Shown here one piece after another: positions 62,178 to 64,000 of a DNA stretch of 64,000 bases; within the stretch, counting starts at the first letter, position 1, and each line of letters begins with the position of its first letter. The stretch lies in assembly GCF_008807375.1 (NCBI RefSeq), contig NZ_CP043311.1, positions 4,940,001 through 5,004,000 of the forward strand. Direction: 5' to 3'. The position numbers were made by a program, and so were the translations under genes. Under the pieces are notes generated by a model. That model was not told where the DNA came from. It searched no databases and saw nothing but the letters and a program-made list of their open reading frames with translations. The DNA is from Pseudomonas lalkuanensis. Its GTDB lineage: Bacteria > Pseudomonadota > Gammaproteobacteria > Pseudomonadales > Pseudomonadaceae.

Positions 62178-63455
62178 ATGAGCGACGACTTCAAGGACCC
62201 GCTCTGGCGCCAGGTCATCTCCGGCGCGCAGATGCTTTTCGTGGCCTTCGGCGCCCTGGTGCTGATGCCGCTGATCACCGGACTGGACCCGAACGTAGCG
62301 CTCTTCACCGCAGGCCTCGGCACCTTGCTGTTCCAGCTGGTCACCGGCCGCCAGGTGCCGGTGTTCCTGGCCTCCAGCTTCGCCTTCATCACCCCGATCA
62401 TCCTCGCCAAGGGCCAGTTCGGCCTGGCTGCGACCATGGGCGGCGTGGTGGCGGCGGGTTTCGTCTACACCTTCCTTGGCCTCGCCGTGAAGATCAAGGG
62501 CACCGGCTTCATCGACCGCCTGCTGCCGCCGGTGGTGATCGGCCCGGTGGTGATCTCCATCGGCCTGGCCATGGCCCCCATCGCCGCCAACATGGCCATG
62601 GGCAAGGGCGGTGACGGCGCCGAGCTGATCCCCTACGCCACCGCCATGTGGATCTCCATGCCGGCGCTGCTGACCACCCTGGTCGTCGCCGTGTTCGGCA
62701 AGGGCATCTTCCGCCTGGTGCCGATCATCTCCGGCGTGGTGGTGGGTTTCGCCCTGTCGTTCTGGTTCGGCGTGGTGGACACCGCGAAGATCGCCGCCGC
62801 GCCCTGGCTGGAACTGCCGAACTTCGTCGCTCCGGAGTTCAACCTGCAGGCCATCCTGTTCATCGTCCCGGTGGCGCTGGCTCCGGCCATCGAGCACATC
62901 GGCGGGGTGATCGCCGTAGGCAGCGTGACAGGCCGCAATTACCTGAAGACGCCCGGCCTGCACCGCACCCTGCTGGGCGACGGCCTGGCCACTTCGGCCG
63001 CCGGCCTGTTCGGTGGTCCGCCGAACACCACCTATGCCGAAGTGACCGGCGCGGTGATGCTGACCAGGAACTACAACCCGAAGATCATGACCTGGGCTGC
63101 CGCCTTCGCCATCGGCCTGGCCTTCATCGGCAAGTTCGGCGCCATCCTGCAGAGCATCCCGGTACCGGTGATGGGCGGCATCCTCTGCCTGCTGTTCGGC
63201 TCCATCGCCGCAGTTGGCCTGAACACCATGATCCGCCACCAGGTGGACCTGGCCGAAGCGCGCAACCTGGTGATCGTTTCCGTGACCCTGGTGTTCGGCA
63301 TCGGCGGCATGCTGGTGGGCACAGGTACCGGCCAGGACGACTTCGGCCTGAAGGGCATCGCCCTCTGCGCCATCGTTGCCATCGCGCTGAACCTGATCCT
63401 GCCGGGGCACCAGACCTGGAAGCATCAAGCCGCAGACGATGCGCCACATATCTGA
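62178..63455 (+). CDS. uraA: Uracil:proton symporter UraA (uracil-xanthine permease family)
   Basis: 425 residues. Inner-membrane uracil importer of the NAT/NCS2 family with about 14 helices. Motifs: GAQMLFVAFGALVLMPLITGLDPNVALFTAG, LLPPVVIGPVVISIGL, VALAPAIEHIGGVIAVG (the catalytic Glu-His region) and NTTYAEVTGAVMLTRNYNPK. Directly after upp. A perfect 34-base palindromic terminator follows. Confidence 0.94.
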   Translation: MSDDFKDPLWRQVISGAQMLFVAFGALVLMPLITGLDPNVALFTAGLGTLLFQLVTGRQVPVFLASSFAFITPIILAKGQFGLAATMGGVVAAGFVYTFLGLAVKIKGTGFIDRLLPPVVIGPVVISIGLAMAPIAANMAMGKGGDGAELIPYATAMWISMPALLTTLVVAVFGKGIFRLVPIISGVVVGFALSFWFGVVDTAKIAAAPWLELPNFVAPEFNLQAILFIVPVALAPAIEHIGGVIAVGSVTGRNYLKTPGLHRTLLGDGLATSAAGLFGGPPNTTYAEVTGAVMLTRNYNPKIMTWAAAFAIGLAFIGKFGAILQSIPVPVMGGILCLLFGSIAAVGLNTMIRHQVDLAEARNLVIVSVTLVFGIGGMLVGTGTGQDDFGLKGIALCAIVAIALNLILPGHQTWKHQAADDAPHI

Positions 63456-63464
63456 GGCCGCAAC

Positions 63465-63498
63465 ATGAAAAAGCCCCGCAATTGCGGGGCTTTTTCAT
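63465..63498. terminator. Terminator of upp-uraA
   Basis: A perfect 34-base palindrome (arms ATGAAAAAGCCCCGCAA and its complement), with T-run on both strands; it can serve uraA and the convergent MFS gene. Confidence 0.88.
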
Positions 63499-63524
63499 GG
63501 CGCTTCGCCGTGCGGGGAATGCCG

Positions 63525-63607
63525 CAGGATGAGTAGAGCGGAGCGAAACCCATCGAGTCGGATTGATGGGTTTCGTTCCTCGCGGAACGCCGTCCGCCCC
63601 ATCCTAC
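63525..63607. repeat. GTAGGATG-type inverted intergenic repeat
   Basis: Inner arms CGAAACCCATC (63544-63554) and GATGGGTTTCG (63565-63575) are perfect; outer ends GCAGGATG and CATCCTACG complete the inverted structure. Third member of the GTAGGRTG family here; it reaches into the last codon of the convergent MFS gene. Confidence 0.65.
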
Positions 63608-64000
63608 GAAGCAGGTTGTGCTTCACGCAGCATGCTGTCGTCCTGCGCTTCCGCGCCCCAGTTCTGCAGCTGCTGCAGGCTCTCGCGATAGGGCTTGAGG
63701 CCCAGTCCCAGCAGGAGCACCGAGCTCGCCACCGCAATGGTGGTGACGATCACCAGCGAATAGCGCAACGCCTGGTCGTCAGCGAATACATAGTCGGTTA
63801 CCAAAGCGACTGCGGTGGGGCCCAAGCCCAGGCCGATCAGGGTGATCACGAACAGGTAGATGGCCGAAGCCTGGCCGCGCATAGAGTTGGGCATGATTTC
63901 CTGGATCGCAGCCGGCGCCACTCCGAAGGGCATGCTCAGGCAGAAGACCGTGGGCGCCATCAGCACCGTGACCCAGAACGAATCGTCCATCAGCGGGAAC
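63604..64000 (-). CDS. MFS transporter, C-terminal part only
   Basis: The last 131 or so residues of a gene that begins beyond the right edge. Hydrophobic helices are visible: about VTVLMAPTVFCLSMPFGVAPA, YLFVITLIGLGLGPTAVALVTDYVF and YSLVIVTTIAVASSVLLLGLG. The segment MPNSMRGQASAIYLFVITLIGLGLGP matches MFS proteins of the spinster-like group (MRGQASAIYLF pattern). The substrate cannot be judged from this part. Confidence 0.8.
   Translation of the reverse strand, partial: FPLMDDSFWVTVLMAPTVFCLSMPFGVAPAAIQEIMPNSMRGQASAIYLFVITLIGLGLGPTAVALVTDYVFADDQALRYSLVIVTTIAVASSVLLLGLGLKPYRESLQQLQNWGAEAQDDSMLREAQPAS

Overview
The window is a GC-rich chromosomal segment from a Pseudomonas (sensu lato). The evidence is the gene content and the gene order. 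From memory, 5-7 kb and 7.8-29 kb follow the P. aeruginosa PAO1 neighbourhood around PA0849-PA0827 (trxB, cysZ, glycosyltransferase, DegV, flavin oxidoreductase, TetR, glutathione peroxidase, slyD, ackA, pta, acyltransferase, OmpA lipoprotein, metallo-hydrolase, AraC, hydrolases). The stretch 42-63.5 kb follows PA4626-PA4647 (hprA, rsmC, lysP, GDT1 protein, M48 lipoprotein, chemoreceptor, mqo, hpt, upp, uraA). The start (folM-folE-folX) matches PA3437-PA3439. Intergenic REP sequences with the GGGGCGAATTCATTCGC core are also typical of the genus. Locus numbers are from memory and are only a guide. No rRNA, tRNA, CRISPR array, prophage or insertion sequence was seen.

Layout. 0-4.2 kb: a MerR regulator running off the left edge, a monooxygenase-fold membrane protein, the tetrahydromonapterin genes folM-folE-folX, a DUF1244/HopJ-like pair and a putative glycolipid-binding protein. 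4.5-9.3 kb: trxB, cysZ, a glycosyltransferase behind a Pho-box-like array, DegV, then a 0.6-kb repeat block with no gene. 9.4-17.4 kb: a NemRA-like TetR/flavin reductase pair with matching operators, glutathione peroxidase, slyD, and an ackA-pta operon whose two products have lost catalytic motifs. 17.5-25 kb: a large c-di-GMP and phosphorelay pair, an OmpA-type lipoprotein and a metallo-hydrolase. 25-38 kb: regulators and hydrolases, then a lipid or hydrophobic-substrate module (LAL-type LuxR regulator, DUF1329, DUF1302 barrel, acyl-CoA ligase), followed by a thiolase. 39-42 kb: an MFS transporter, an AraC regulator and a LysE exporter. 42-52 kb: hprA, rsmC, lysP, a yybP-ykoY manganese riboswitch with its GDT1-family gene, a nucleoside-diphosphate-sugar-epimerase-like protein, an M48 lipoprotein and a chemoreceptor. 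51.6-64 kb: an SRAP protein lacking its catalytic cysteine, small zinc-ribbon-like proteins, an acyltransferase, mqo, a SulP transporter, wbuC-hpt, upp-uraA, and an MFS gene running off the right edge.

Most of the segment is housekeeping and stress metabolism. The least ordinary content is a set of proteins that keep full open reading frames but have lost family-defining active-site residues: AckA (five motifs altered), Pta (serine of the NDLSRG motif and the glycine-rich loop) and the SRAP protein (Cys2, the NAR asparagine and the HDRRP histidine). Several cis elements are also well supported by sequence symmetry: three GTCA repeats at exact 11-bp spacing before the glycosyltransferase, two identical 19-bp operators around the TetR gene, interleaved alternative hairpins after the manganese aptamer, and a 15-bp stem that covers the likely ribosome binding site of rsmC.
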